64,000 bases of DNA from CAWATZ01 sp963784995 (GCA_963784995.1 CAWATZ010000006.1:1377127-1441126), one strand, 5' to 3'; positions 7,874 through 16,266 are shown, numbered from the stretch's first letter. Numbers and translations: made by a program. Notes: a model not told the origin generated them from the sequence alone.

Positions 7874-8771
7874 GGCAGCCGTCCTGAGCAGGCAGGGGCC
7901 GGGCCAGGCCGAGGTTCTGCAGCAGTTCCGTACAGCTGGCCGCGCGGTTCAGGCTGTAGAGGTGCATCCCGGCGATGCCACTCTCGATCAGCTGCCGGCA
8001 CATGCCCGTGCAGACGTCCACCCCGAGCCGGCGGACCGATTCGTCATCGCCCGCGAACCGCTCCAGTTTCTGCTGCAGGTCGGCGGGTAACTTCGCTCCG
8101 CACAGCCCGGTGAAGCGCTTGACCTGCTCTGCACTGAGGAAGGGAAGAATCCCGGGGACGATCGGCACACGCACGCCCCGGCGATTGCGCAAGTAATCGA
8201 CGAACTCCAGGAAGACCTCGGTATTGTAGAACAGCTGGGTGATGACGAACTCCGCCCCCATTTCCACCTTGGTCGCCGTGCGGTCCCAGTCGAGCCGCTT
8301 GTCCGGACACTCGACGTGTCCTTCCGGGTAGCCGGCCACTCCCACGGCGAAACTGCCCCGGCCGCGGATCAGCTGGAGCAGATCGCTGGCGTAGCGGAGC
8401 CCGCCCGGGACCGCCTGGAACTGCGTCTCCCCACGCGGTGGGTCGCCGCGCAGCGCGAGCAAGTTCTCGATGCCCAGCGCCCCGGCTTCCTCCAGCACCT
8501 CGCCCAGCTGTTCCGCGGTGGCGCCGACGCAGGTGAGATGAGCCATCGATTCGACGCCGAAATCCTGGCGGATGCGTCGTGCCATGCGCAGCGTCCGGCC
8601 GCGGGTGCTGCCGCCCGCGCCGTAGGTGACCGACACAAAGGCCGGGTTCAGGCATTGCAGGGCGGGAAAGGTGTCGCGGAACAGCATCTCTTCCGCTTCG
8701 TCGGTCTTTGGCGGGAACAATTCCAGCGAGAGGGTCAATCCCTTCTGGCGGTAGAGTTGGGGAATCCGCAC
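7791..8771 (-). CDS. metF: methylenetetrahydrofolate reductase
   Basis: 326 residues from GTG 8771, with a GGAGGC ribosome-binding site. It reduces 5,10-methylene-THF to 5-methyl-THF with FAD, supplying methionine synthesis. Visible motifs are SLELFPPKTDEAEEM near the N-terminus, FVSVTYGAGGSTRGRT, HLTCVGAT, LLALRGDPP, GVAGYPEGHVE, KVEMGAEFVITQLFYN and VPIVPGILP. These cover the whole TIM barrel in the usual order. The final ~25 residues are Arg/Pro-rich, lie antisense to the DedA gene and are probably an extension past the native end. Length is otherwise typical for bacterial MetF. Confidence 0.95.
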   Translation of the reverse strand: MRIPQLYRQKGLTLSLELFPPKTDEAEEMLFRDTFPALQCLNPAFVSVTYGAGGSTRGRTLRMARRIRQDFGVESMAHLTCVGATAEQLGEVLEEAGALGIENLLALRGDPPRGETQFQAVPGGLRYASDLLQLIRGRGSFAVGVAGYPEGHVECPDKRLDWDRTATKVEMGAEFVITQLFYNTEVFLEFVDYLRNRRGVRVPIVPGILPFLSAEQVKRFTGLCGAKLPADLQQKLERFAGDDESVRRLGVDVCTGMCRQLIESGIAGMHLYSLNRAASCTELLQNLGLARPLPAQDGCLNHAVSGRDRSGEPVPVLPSRPVQPAG

Positions 8772-8947
8772 GCTGCCTCCTCGGTTGGGGCTGGGCCACG
8801 TTCGCAGACACAAGCCTGGAAAGGTGCAGTCTAAGCGGACTCGTCCAAACAGGCAAGCGAAATGGCGGATTCGACCCCACACGGGTCTGGCAAAAGATCC
8901 GGGAGGGGCTGCTTTGTTATTGAGGCTGAGAAACCAGTGACCGCCCT

Positions 8948-9063
8948 CGCCACCCAGGGCGATGCCCTGGGCTATCGTGTTGCGCCCCTTCGGGGCGGAA
9001 GACAACAGCCAACAGCCCCGAAGGGGCGCAACACGATAGCCCAGGGCATCGCCCTGGGTGGCG
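8948..9063. repeat. foldback repeat, family B (copy 1)
   Basis: Two arms of about 45 bases, beginning CGCCACCCAGGGCGATGCCC, are exact complements around a short AACAGCC-rich centre. Each arm itself contains two smaller hairpins (CCCAGGGCGATGCCCTGGG and GCCCCTTCGGGGC). Related copies are at 27005-27103 and 45902-46006. It lies between metF and the PseG-like gene. Confidence 0.9.
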
Positions 9064-9145
9064 GGGGCTAACGCCTCCCAGAACAGTTGCCAGCCCCACA
9101 CCCCTTGCGGGAGAAGGGGTGTGGGGGAGGAAAACGGCACCTCCG

Positions 9146-10219
9146 TCAAGCCGCCACTCGCAGCTCCTGCGTCTCCCGGGACGGATGCAGCAGCACTTCC
9201 AGCGCCGTCACCAGCCGGTCGGGCCCCCGACCGTCAATCAGCTTCCGGCCGCAGCGGGACATGGTCTGGCGTTCCCGCTGGTTGAGCAAGAGGTCGTTCA
9301 CCGCTTGCCGGAACGTCCCGGCAGAGACGTTGGCGTGCCAGCCGAGGCAGCTGACCGCTCCCTCTTCCTCCAGGCGCTGGGCGGTCGGCCAGTGGACCTC
9401 GGACTGGACGATCACCAGCTGCGGCACGCCGACGCAGGCCAGCTCCAGGGAAATCCCGTTCCCGGCCGTCACCGCGAAATGACAGCGGGTGATGCGCAGC
9501 GGCACCATCGCCGGCTCGTGGACCACTTCCAGGCGACCGGGACAGTCGGCCGCCAGCGCTTCCAGGTCGGCCAGGTCGCGGTGGAAGTTGCGCACCACCA
9601 CGTCCACCCGTTCCACCTTGGGACAGTTCAGCAGGGCCTTGGCCAGTTCGGTGGCTTGACCATTGGGATCGTCGTCGCCGAGGGAAACCAGGACGCGGAA
9701 GGGCGGCGGCGGTTCCTGAGCGCGGATCGGGCGGACCCGGCGAATCTCCGGCCGGACCAGGGCGTAGCGGGCGCCGAGCAGGACCTGGGTGCCGCGCTCG
9801 AACTCGTAGGCCTCGCGGGTCGGCCCCAGCAACGGATTGACGATCAGCCGGGAAGGGAACCGGACCTGGGCCAGGCTGTCCACCGAAACCACCAGCAGGC
9901 CCAGCCGGCGCAGGCCGGCCAGATACTCCTCGGACACGTCGGGGGAATCGACCACGACCGCGGCCGGCTGCAGTCGGCGGATCTCCTTGATGGTTGCTTG
10001 CAGGTCCTCTTCGGAACCGGCTGGCTGGTCGGCCTCGAGCCAGTCGTTGCCGGCTCGCTTGATGGGCAGGGCCATCGAGGCCGGATCCAGCTGCGACAGG
10101 AAATAGGCCGGCCGGCGGCGGCGCTGCAGGGCGTTGGCCAGGGTGACGCAGCGCCACAGGTTTTCCCGGCCGTGGCGGGGAGTGGCATCCACACGAAAGA
10201 GAACGGGAGCCCGATTCAT
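9146..10219 (-). CDS. PseG-like UDP-sugar hydrolase/glycosyltransferase-fold protein
   Basis: 357 residues. Two-domain GT-B layout: an N-terminal half with VVVDSPDVSEEYL and a C-terminal half with FRVLVSLGDDDPNG, HFAVTAGNGISLELACVGVPQLVI and a C-terminal helix. This is the architecture of PseG/SpsG, which removes UDP during pseudaminic-acid-type sugar synthesis. In PseG the first loop carries a catalytic His in a GxGHxxR motif. Here the matching stretch reads HGRENLWRC, so that His appears absent. It may therefore be a glycosyltransferase or an inactive relative. The nucleotidyltransferase gene lies upstream on the same strand, 168 bases away. Confidence 0.65.
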   Translation of the reverse strand: MNRAPVLFRVDATPRHGRENLWRCVTLANALQRRRRPAYFLSQLDPASMALPIKRAGNDWLEADQPAGSEEDLQATIKEIRRLQPAAVVVDSPDVSEEYLAGLRRLGLLVVSVDSLAQVRFPSRLIVNPLLGPTREAYEFERGTQVLLGARYALVRPEIRRVRPIRAQEPPPPFRVLVSLGDDDPNGQATELAKALLNCPKVERVDVVVRNFHRDLADLEALAADCPGRLEVVHEPAMVPLRITRCHFAVTAGNGISLELACVGVPQLVIVQSEVHWPTAQRLEEEGAVSCLGWHANVSAGTFRQAVNDLLLNQRERQTMSRCGRKLIDGRGPDRLVTALEVLLHPSRETQELRVAA

Positions 10220-10387
10220 GACTCTGTTCCGTGAGTAATGAGGTCGTCTGTCCGTGACGATTGCCGGACGCTGCCCGGCCGGCCCGGTCCAGGACCGGGT
10301 CGGTGTCGAGCGAGGCGCAGCCGACCACGGCTGCGCCGGTCAGGGCGCGAAAGGGATCAGGGTCGTTCGAGGAGATCGAGAGAAGGT

Positions 10388-11125
10388 TCAGCTCGCCTTG
10401 CGTGGCCGTTGCCGTTCCAGGGCATACAGCTGGCGAGCCCGCTGCAGATCACAGGGGAAGTCGATTTCGATGCGATGGTGATCGGTGCTGAGGTGAAAGG
10501 CCAGTTCCCACTTGCGATGGGTGGCACACAGGACGTCCGCCAGATAGCCCTGGATGCCGTGCTGCCAGACGTACTTTTCCAGGGTCACAAACAGCTGGGC
10601 GCTGCCCTCGGCGCTGGCCCGCAGCAGGCCGGTGAACTCACCCAGGACAGGACCCTCGAGCATGGTCTTGGTCATGGTGCGGAGCTTGCCGTGCCGATTG
10701 AGGTAGACCTTCATGTCCTCGTCGTCGCACGTCTTGAGTTCCACGTCGATCAGCAGGTCCGCCTCGACCTGGTCGGCAAGCAGGGTTTGCAGCCGGGCCG
10801 TGGTGAAGTAGTGGTCGCCGGTGGTGAAGACAAAGGGCTGGCCTTCCAGGCGTGGACGAGCGAGCCAGATGCTGCTCAGGATGCCGTGGTTGGCGAAGAA
10901 GGGATTGTACAGACACTCGGCCTTGCTGGCACAGGACTGGCGAACGCCGTGGCCGTCGAAGCCGACCACCACCAGGGGCCGGTCAATGCCCACCGCCGCG
11001 AAATTGCGCAGGATGGTGTCCAGAATGGTTTCGCCGCCGAGGTCCAGCAGGACCTTGTTTCGGTGGTCGCTGAGGTCCTGAAGACGTGTACTCAGACCGG
11101 CCGCCGCGATCAGACCGCAATACAT
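10388..11125 (-). CDS. NTP transferase domain (sugar/alcohol-phosphate cytidylyltransferase-like) protein
   Basis: 245 residues from ATG 11125. The N-terminus reads IAAAGLSTRL followed by NKVLLDLGGETILDTIL, the nucleotide-binding start and activating Lys of MobA-like/IspD-like nucleotidyltransferases. FTTGDHYFT supplies the metal-binding Asp region. The C-terminal half (HRIEIDFPCDLQRARQLY) matches the end of single-domain enzymes that activate phosphoalcohols such as inositol- or choline-phosphate. The substrate is unknown. With the PseG-like gene downstream it may form a small surface-sugar unit, which is an inference from adjacency. Confidence 0.7.
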   Translation of the reverse strand: MYCGLIAAAGLSTRLQDLSDHRNKVLLDLGGETILDTILRNFAAVGIDRPLVVVGFDGHGVRQSCASKAECLYNPFFANHGILSSIWLARPRLEGQPFVFTTGDHYFTTARLQTLLADQVEADLLIDVELKTCDDEDMKVYLNRHGKLRTMTKTMLEGPVLGEFTGLLRASAEGSAQLFVTLEKYVWQHGIQGYLADVLCATHRKWELAFHLSTDHHRIEIDFPCDLQRARQLYALERQRPRKAS

Positions 11126-11498
11126 GCCGCCCTCTTCTCGACAATCTGCCAACTGCTTCTCGCACGTCCCCCAGGGAGAAAAGACATGCTCTCCCGAAGG
11201 GTCATTTCGTTGGCAGCGTTCCTTCCAGGAAGGAACGACCATTTTGTGCTGACGGTTCCGACGTCAGCGAGAGGGATCTTAACCCAGAAAACCGGAGGAG
11301 AAAAAGACCAATCCCTTCACCCCGCAAAGGAACGGCCGGGCCGGAATTTCGTCTGGTGCGATTTGCTCGCGGTGAGGTAGGATGTCGCGGTCTGTTTGGT
11401 TGGAGACGACCAGACAGGATCCGGCGCCCGCCCTTCGCTCTTCGCTTCGCTCCTGCTTGTGACCCCTGCACGTCCTCTTCTACCATGCAGCTACCAGC

Positions 11499-11522
11499 CC
11501 AATGTTCCGCGCGGAACATTGG
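11499..11522. promoter_or_regulatory. parS-like centromere site
   Basis: A perfect 24-base palindrome with the 16-base core TGTTCCGCGCGGAACA at 11503-11518. The chromosomal parS consensus is TGTTTCACGTGAAACA; the core keeps the outer TGTT/AACA and central CG and differs at four symmetrical positions. It lies 290 bases upstream of parB. Identification is by similarity and position; ParB binding is not shown. Confidence 0.65.
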
Positions 11523-11731
11523 CCCGAGCCGGGTCGGCGGTCAGAGCCTGTCTGCCTGCCTCTCTGCCAACTTTCGGGCCCTGGCTCAGAGGCCAGGAAA
11601 CGCCCATCGCTGTCGGACAAATGCCAGGTAGTGTCTGTTGCGTGTCTGCCTGCCACCCGCCAGGGTATTCGGGCCTTGCGGAGGGCCTCCTGGAGCGGTC
11701 AATCCTGAGTGAATCTCGGCCCTTTTCAACA

Positions 11732-11761
11732 TTGCTCCTTCCAATGCGCTGGTGGTAAGAT
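11732..11761 (+). promoter_or_regulatory. candidate promoter of parB
   Basis: TTGCTC (11732-11737), an 18-base spacer and TAAGAT (11756-11761), about 50 bases before the parB ATG. A moderate match, chosen by position. Confidence 0.4.
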
Positions 11762-11812
11762 CCACTTAGCTGGTCAGGCAGACCAGCCAGGAAGAGAGAG
11801 GAGGAACCACGG

Positions 11813-12711
11813 ATGGCAGGGACGGAAAAGAAAACACGCCTGGGTCGAGGGCTGGACGCCTTGCTCGGGGGAGCAGCGCCGGAGGCAGAACCAGTGTCGG
11901 CCATCACTTCCGAAGTGCCTTTGACGGCCATCGAACAAAACCCGTATCAGCCCAGGAAGTCCTTTGACCAGGACGAACTGGCGTCGCTGACGGAGAGCAT
12001 CAAGAACCATGGAGTGCTGCAACCGCTGGTCGTCCGGCAGGTCGGCGAGCGTTTCCAGCTGATCGCGGGAGAGCGCCGCTTCGCGCGGCCCAGACCGCCG
12101 GGCTGGCCGCGGTGCCGGTCCGGATCGTCGATTTCAACGACCAGCAAGTGCTGGAAGCGGCCCTGGTCGAGAACATCCAGCGGACCGATCTGAACCCGAT
12201 CGAAAAAGCGCATGGTTTCAAGGAGTACCTGAGCCGCTTCCACATGACCCATGAGCAGCTGGCCAACCGCCTGGGCCTGTCCCGCCCGACCATTACGAAC
12301 CTGGTCGCGCTCCTCGATCTGCCGGCCGAGATCCAGGAGTTTGTGCGCGTGGGCCAGCTCTCGACCGCCCATGCAAAGCTGCTCAAGGGGTTGCCCGACC
12401 GGGACCGGCAGCTGGCCCTGGCCAAGGAAATCGTGGCCAAAGGGCTCTCGGTGCATGCCACCGATGCGCTGATCAAGCAACCAGCCACGGATGCGAAAGA
12501 GGACCGGGAGAATGGCGAGCCGGCCTCGTCAGGCGGTGGAAGGAATGGCATCGAAAAGACCACCCACGTCCAGGGCATCGAGAATGAACTGCGGCAGCAA
12601 TTGAGCGTCAAGGTGGAGATCAAGCAAAAGGCGAAGGACAAGGGGCAGATCGTGCTCCATTTCGAGTCCAACGACGATTTCGAGCGCATCCTCCAGGCGA
12701 TCCAGAGGTGA
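11813..12711 (+). CDS. parB: chromosome-partitioning protein ParB, frameshifted near 12079
   Basis: ParB binds parS, loads as a CTP-dependent clamp and directs chromosome segregation. From ATG 11813 the N-terminus is GRGLDALLGG, then IEQNPYQPRKSFDQDELASLTESIKNHGVLQPLVVR and FQLIAGERR. At that point the frame changes. The expected GERRLRAAQTAGLAAVPVRIV continues one frame over, from about 12080 to 12711, with ENIQRTDLNPIEKAHGF, the helix-turn-helix LANRLGLSRPTITN and the C-terminal dimer domain. Adding one C after 12079 restores a ~299-residue protein of normal length. The break falls inside the CTP-binding GERRxR motif. The two fragments are 11813-12193 and 12112-12711. Confidence 0.9.
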
Positions 12712-12718
12712 ACGCTGA

Positions 12719-12767
12719 CCGATTTATCGTTTCGCGTTCGGCGGCCCAGCGCGAAACGATAAATCGG
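12719..12767. repeat. foldback repeat, family D (copy 2)
   Basis: 18-base perfect arms starting CCGATTTATCGTTTCGCG surround a 13-base centre. The same arm sequence as at 6374-6424. It lies directly after the parB stop and could act as its terminator hairpin. Confidence 0.8.
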
Positions 12768-12796
12768 AAGGCACGCGAACCGGACCCAAACTTGAG

Positions 12797-12824
12797 TTGT
12801 CCACCAAGAATGGATCGCTATAGT
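12797..12824 (+). promoter_or_regulatory. promoter of tRNA-Pro
   Basis: TTGTCC (12797-12802), 16-base spacer, TATAGT (12819-12824), ending 9 bases before the mature tRNA 5' end. Confidence 0.6.
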
Positions 12825-12833
12825 GAAAGCACA

Positions 12834-12908
12834 CGGGGCGTAGCGCAGCCTGGTTAGCGCGCCTGGCTTGGGACCAGGAGGTCGCCGGTCCGAATCCGGC
12901 CGCCCCGA
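12834..12908 (+). tRNA. tRNA-Pro (anticodon UGG)
   Basis: Full cloverleaf. The acceptor stem CGGGGCG pairs with CGCCCCG at 12901-12907 and is followed by discriminator A. The anticodon stem CCTGG/CCAGG encloses a CTTGGGA loop with TGG. The T arm GCCGG/CCGGC holds TCCGAAT. The 3' CCA is not encoded. Confidence 0.97.
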
Positions 12909-12941
12909 TTTCTCATATCTCGAACTTTTCCGTTCGTCAGC

Positions 12942-13877
12942 TCAGACCGTCCCGACTGTACTCGGGGTCAAATCCAGCTCAAACGAATCCGCGTCCGCGA
13001 ACCGGTTTAGCTGCGGCTGAAAGACACGCTGAACGGCCTTGAGGGAGTGTTCCGTCACCGTGTAGTCGCTGTACGACCACAACCCGGTCTGGGTGGCACT
13101 GCCGGCACAGATCACAGGAAAGGGAACGCGGTCGCTGGGAAGGTGAAAGTAATTGGTGTGCCGATGGCCGTGCAGCCACAGGCCGATGCCGCCTTGCTTG
13201 GCGACAGCCAGGAGGTCGTCCAGGTCGCGAAGCGCCCGGAGTTTCACTTCCGGTTTGCCGCTCGCTTTGCGGATCGGATAGTGGGTGACCAGGATGCGCG
13301 TACCGGGTCCGGGCAGACTGGCCAGGAGCTGCTCCAGGCGGCGCAGCTGGCCCTCACCAACCGCGCCGCGGGCGTCCCAGGGCCAGCGGTTGGCCACCGC
13401 GGAATTGACCGCCACCAGCCAGACCGGGCCGACGCGCTGGGCAAAGGGATAGACGTCTTCGGTGACCCGGAACCCTTGCTGCCAGCTGGCGAAATAGTGT
13501 TCAAAGTGGCCGGCCACCACGGAGGACATGGTGCAATAATCGTGGTTGCCGGGAACGGCCAGGCCCGGAAGAGTTTCGGGTTGGCCGACCCCCAATAAGT
13601 GGCTGGCACGGGCCATCTCTTCCTCGAAGCCCATCGCCGTCGCATCGCCGGAGAAAACGATCCAGTCGAAGCCGCGCTGCCGGAGATCGGCGCGCAGGGC
13701 GACCAGCACCTGGTCGGTGCAGCGGAAACGAAAGCCGCGACCCAGCCAGCGCAGGTTGATCCAGGCCGACAGACGCTTGTTGAACCAGTCCTCCCGCTTC
13801 CAGCCGATGCGGGGGGCGGTCACGTGGACGTCGCTGAAATGAAGAAAGCGGACAACGGCAGCGGCTTGTCGGTTAAT
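12942..13877 (-). CDS. calcineurin-like metallophosphoesterase with probable AUU start
   Basis: Metal-binding motifs in order: D-x-H in FLHFSDVHV, FSGDAT, PGNHDY, ILVTHYP and LWLHGHRHTN. Together they make a complete dinuclear metallophosphoesterase site. The first ATG/GTG/TTG in frame is a GTG at 13823, but starting there would discard the essential D-x-H (residues just upstream). An in-frame TAG further upstream leaves no ATG, GTG or TTG between. The ATT at 13877 has GGCGGAGG 8 bases before it and gives a normal N-terminus (INRQAAAVVRFLHFSDVH). About 311 residues. Substrate unknown. Confidence 0.75.
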   Translation of the reverse strand: MNRQAAAVVRFLHFSDVHVTAPRIGWKREDWFNKRLSAWINLRWLGRGFRFRCTDQVLVALRADLRQRGFDWIVFSGDATAMGFEEEMARASHLLGVGQPETLPGLAVPGNHDYCTMSSVVAGHFEHYFASWQQGFRVTEDVYPFAQRVGPVWLVAVNSAVANRWPWDARGAVGEGQLRRLEQLLASLPGPGTRILVTHYPIRKASGKPEVKLRALRDLDDLLAVAKQGGIGLWLHGHRHTNYFHLPSDRVPFPVICAGSATQTGLWSYSDYTVTEHSLKAVQRVFQPQLNRFADADSFELDLTPSTVGTV

Positions 13878-14023
13878 GGCTGGTTTCCTCCGCCGGGCCC
13901 GGCACGGCAGACCAGCACCGGAGGGTGCCGGCTCGGCAATCGGTTCCTACAATGGTTTCGACCTCTCCGGTCGCGGGGTAGGCAAGCAATCGCGGTCGCC
14001 TTTCTAGTGAGGGCTCCAGTTCC

Positions 14024-14401
14024 ATGCCCAAGGTCACCTTTGTCAACGAGAAAGAAACCATCGAAGTCGAGGCCGGCTCCAACCTGCGCCAGGTGGCTCT
14101 CCAGGCCGGCATCGCGCTCTACAACGGCGTCGAGCGCTATCTGAATTGCCGGGGCATGGGCATGTGCGGCACCTGCAAGGTCCTTGTCAAAAGCGGCATG
14201 GAAAACCTCAATCGCAAAACCCTGATGGAAAAAGCCAACTTCAGCATGCACCCGCTCAGCCTGCTGTCCGCCATCGGTCACGAGAACGAGATGCGGCTGG
14301 CCTGCCAGGTACACGTCAAGGGCGATTGCTCCATCGAAACCACTCCGGGACTCAACGTCAGCGGGGAGAACTTCTGGCAGAAACCGTACCCCAACAAGTG
14401 A
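14024..14401 (+). CDS. 2Fe-2S ferredoxin
   Basis: 125 residues. The cluster ligands are in CRGMGMCGTC (Cys-x5-Cys-x2-Cys) with a fourth Cys in MRLACQVHV, the plant-type/adrenodoxin-like beta-grasp arrangement. The protein is a soluble one-electron carrier. The N-terminus PKVTFVNEKETIEVEAGSNL is typical of the fold. A central segment (about residues 62-90) is longer than in minimal ferredoxins. It lies divergently from the metallophosphoesterase and has no obvious redox partner gene nearby. Confidence 0.9.
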   Translation: MPKVTFVNEKETIEVEAGSNLRQVALQAGIALYNGVERYLNCRGMGMCGTCKVLVKSGMENLNRKTLMEKANFSMHPLSLLSAIGHENEMRLACQVHVKGDCSIETTPGLNVSGENFWQKPYPNK

Positions 14402-14437
14402 GCGGGGCAGCTCTCTTCGGCCGCTGACCTTCTCCTG

Positions 14438-15229
14438 TCACGACCCGGCCGGTTTGTCCGCCGGAGGTGTGGCAGGAGGAGGCCGTGGGACGCTGCGCTC
14501 GCCCAGGGTCTTGGCCAGGGGGACCTCGTCGTCGATTCCCAGAGAATTCACGCTCATTTTCATCTCCTGGTCGGCATCGTGTCCCTGTTTGCCTTTCTCG
14601 ATCACGTAAACGACAGCCACGTTCCACTTCCCCTGTTTCCGGAACCAAACCGTCCCTGGATTGTCCCCCGGACCGACGAAGTCATAACCCTCGGCGTTCA
14701 TCTGTCCCCGGTCCGGGTTCAGGACGTCCAGGATTCTTGGGAGGGTTCCCATCCGGGGGGGGGACTTCTGCAATGCAGTCCAGACGTCCGCCTCGAACTT
14801 CTTCTTGTCCTTCTCGCTGTCCCAGGCCAGGGAGACGTAAAGGAAAGGAGTCGCCGGGCCGGTCGGGGCCGCTCCTGGAGGTTGCGTTGGCGGCTGGCCG
14901 GGCGGATTGGCCGGCGGAGCTGCCTGTTTGCGGCTAAACTTGTGCAAAATGCCTGTCGGCTTGGCAGGCTTCTTGCCAATCCCCATCGGCGGGCGGAAGT
15001 AGATCGGTGCGAGCGGCTCGTCGTGAAAGCCAGGTCCCGAAGCGTCCTTGACCTTCCTGGTGGGCAGCTCGACCGGTTCATCGAGCAAGCGTTTCTCCTC
15101 GTCGAAGTATTTCAGCTTCGTGCGGGTCTGCCGCATCTTGTCTTCGTAGTCGGCCAGGCCGCACCCCAGCAGGCTCACCAGCACAAGACCGAGGAGGACA
15201 CGAAGAATGGTCACGGGTCGCGGATTCAT
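14438..15229 (-). CDS. hypothetical lipoprotein
   Basis: 263 residues. The N-terminus MNPRPVTILRVLLGLVLVSLLGC carries a lipobox (LLGC), so the mature protein probably starts at Cys23 as a lipoprotein. A Pro/Ala-rich segment lies near residues 105-130. A mixed alpha/beta C-terminal part (FLYVSLAWDSEKDKKKFEADVW... WNVAVVYVIEKGK) follows. A Pro-rich tail closes the protein. I do not recognise the family. It converges with the ferredoxin gene with 36 bases between the stops. Confidence 0.7.
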   Translation of the reverse strand: MNPRPVTILRVLLGLVLVSLLGCGLADYEDKMRQTRTKLKYFDEEKRLLDEPVELPTRKVKDASGPGFHDEPLAPIYFRPPMGIGKKPAKPTGILHKFSRKQAAPPANPPGQPPTQPPGAAPTGPATPFLYVSLAWDSEKDKKKFEADVWTALQKSPPRMGTLPRILDVLNPDRGQMNAEGYDFVGPGDNPGTVWFRKQGKWNVAVVYVIEKGKQGHDADQEMKMSVNSLGIDDEVPLAKTLGERSVPRPPPATPPADKPAGS

Positions 15230-15331
15230 GGAAGCTCTCGTCCGGCACTTGCGAAATCAAACCAGCTTTCTACTTTGATTAGAAAGTTGGACCCCCTCTT
15301 GCCAGGGGAGGACCCCGGAAAGGAAGCAGTC

Positions 15332-16090
15332 ATGGTCAAGTACAGTTTTCCCGGCAAGGTGGTCCTGGTCACCGGCGGCTCGCGCGGCCTGGGCGCCAGC
15401 ATCCTCGAGGCCTTTGCCGCTGCCGGGGCCACCTGCCTCCTTAATTATTACCCCGACCCCGGCGGCGAGAACCTGCGCGACGCCCAGCAGACGGCGGATC
15501 GGCTCCGGCAGCACCAGGTGCCGGTTCACCTGCTGCCCGGCGACGTCAGCCGCTGCGACAGCGTCGAGGCCATGATGAAGCAGGTCATGGAGCTGGTCGG
15601 CGGCCTGGACATCCTGGTCAACAACGCCGGCATCATCCGGGACCGCTCGGTCAAGCGCATGACCCCCGACGACTGGTCCGCGGTGATCCAGACCAACCTG
15701 GACGGCGTTTTCTTCTGTTCCAAGTTCGGCGCCGAGGTCCTTCGCGACGGCGGGCGGATCGTCAACGTCGCCTCGATTTCGGGGGTCGTCGGCTTTCATG
15801 GCCAGGCCAACTACTCCGCTGCCAAGGCCGGGGTCATCGCCCTGACCAAGGTCCTCAGCAAGGAACTGGCGAAGCGCGGCATCACGGTCAACGCCGTGGC
15901 TCCCGGGGTGATCCAGACCCAGATGCTCTCCTCACTGAAACCCGAGGTGCTGGCTTCCTACGTCAATCAGATCCCCGTCGGCCGGCTGGGCAAGCCGGAA
16001 GACGTGGCCAACGCCGTCCTCTTCCTGGCCACGGAGGAGAGCGGGTACGTGACGGGACAGACGTTGCCAATCACCGGCGGGTGGTTCTGA
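15332..16090 (+). CDS. SDR-family 3-oxoacyl-ACP reductase-like protein
   Basis: 252 residues from ATG 15332, with an AAAGGA site. Classical short-chain dehydrogenase: nucleotide-binding TGGSRGLG, NNAG at the end of strand 4, catalytic Ser in VASISG, and YSAAK with the Tyr and Lys; the C-terminus VTGQTLPITGGW is typical of FabG. It probably reduces 3-oxoacyl groups with NADPH, but FabG and other SDR reductases cannot be separated by reading alone. No other fab genes adjoin. The stop is followed at once by a triplicated foldback repeat. Confidence 0.85.
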   Translation: MVKYSFPGKVVLVTGGSRGLGASILEAFAAAGATCLLNYYPDPGGENLRDAQQTADRLRQHQVPVHLLPGDVSRCDSVEAMMKQVMELVGGLDILVNNAGIIRDRSVKRMTPDDWSAVIQTNLDGVFFCSKFGAEVLRDGGRIVNVASISGVVGFHGQANYSAAKAGVIALTKVLSKELAKRGITVNAVAPGVIQTQMLSSLKPEVLASYVNQIPVGRLGKPEDVANAVLFLATEESGYVTGQTLPITGGWF

Positions 16091-16096
16091 ACGGGG

Positions 16097-16266
16097 GCGA
16101 GCCGGGAGCGTCAGCTCCCGGATTCTTCCGGTTCGTCAGAGAATCCGGGAGCTGACGCTCCCGGCTCGCCTTGATGGAGAATCCGGGAGCTGACGCTCCC
16201 GGCTCGCCTTGTTTTGGATTCTTCCGGTTCGTCAGAGAATCCGGGAGCTGACGCTCCCGGTTCGCC
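16097..16266. repeat. foldback repeat, family C, tandem cluster
   Basis: Arms of the type GGCGAGCCGGGAGCGTCAGC and AATCCGGGAGCTGACGCTCC occur four times in this stretch: one forward and three reverse, separated by TTCTTCCGGTTCGTCAGAG. Each arm also contains an internal CGGGAGC...GCTCCCG hairpin. Another copy is at 21302-21376 and a decayed half at 28300-28327. Confidence 0.85.

Larger units (their letters stand above)
11126..11812. other. spacer holding a parS-like site and the parB promoter
   Basis: 687 bases between the divergent nucleotidyltransferase and parB genes. Short open frames occur but none looks like a real protein. The notable contents are the parS-like palindrome at 11499-11522 and a promoter candidate at 11732-11761. 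No parA gene is present here or anywhere in the window, although parA usually adjoins parB. Confidence 0.6.

Noticed and set aside
11126..11812. Possible replication origin beside parB
   Set aside because: No DnaA-box cluster, dnaA, gyrB or AT-rich unwinding region could be seen; only the parS-like site supports origin proximity.
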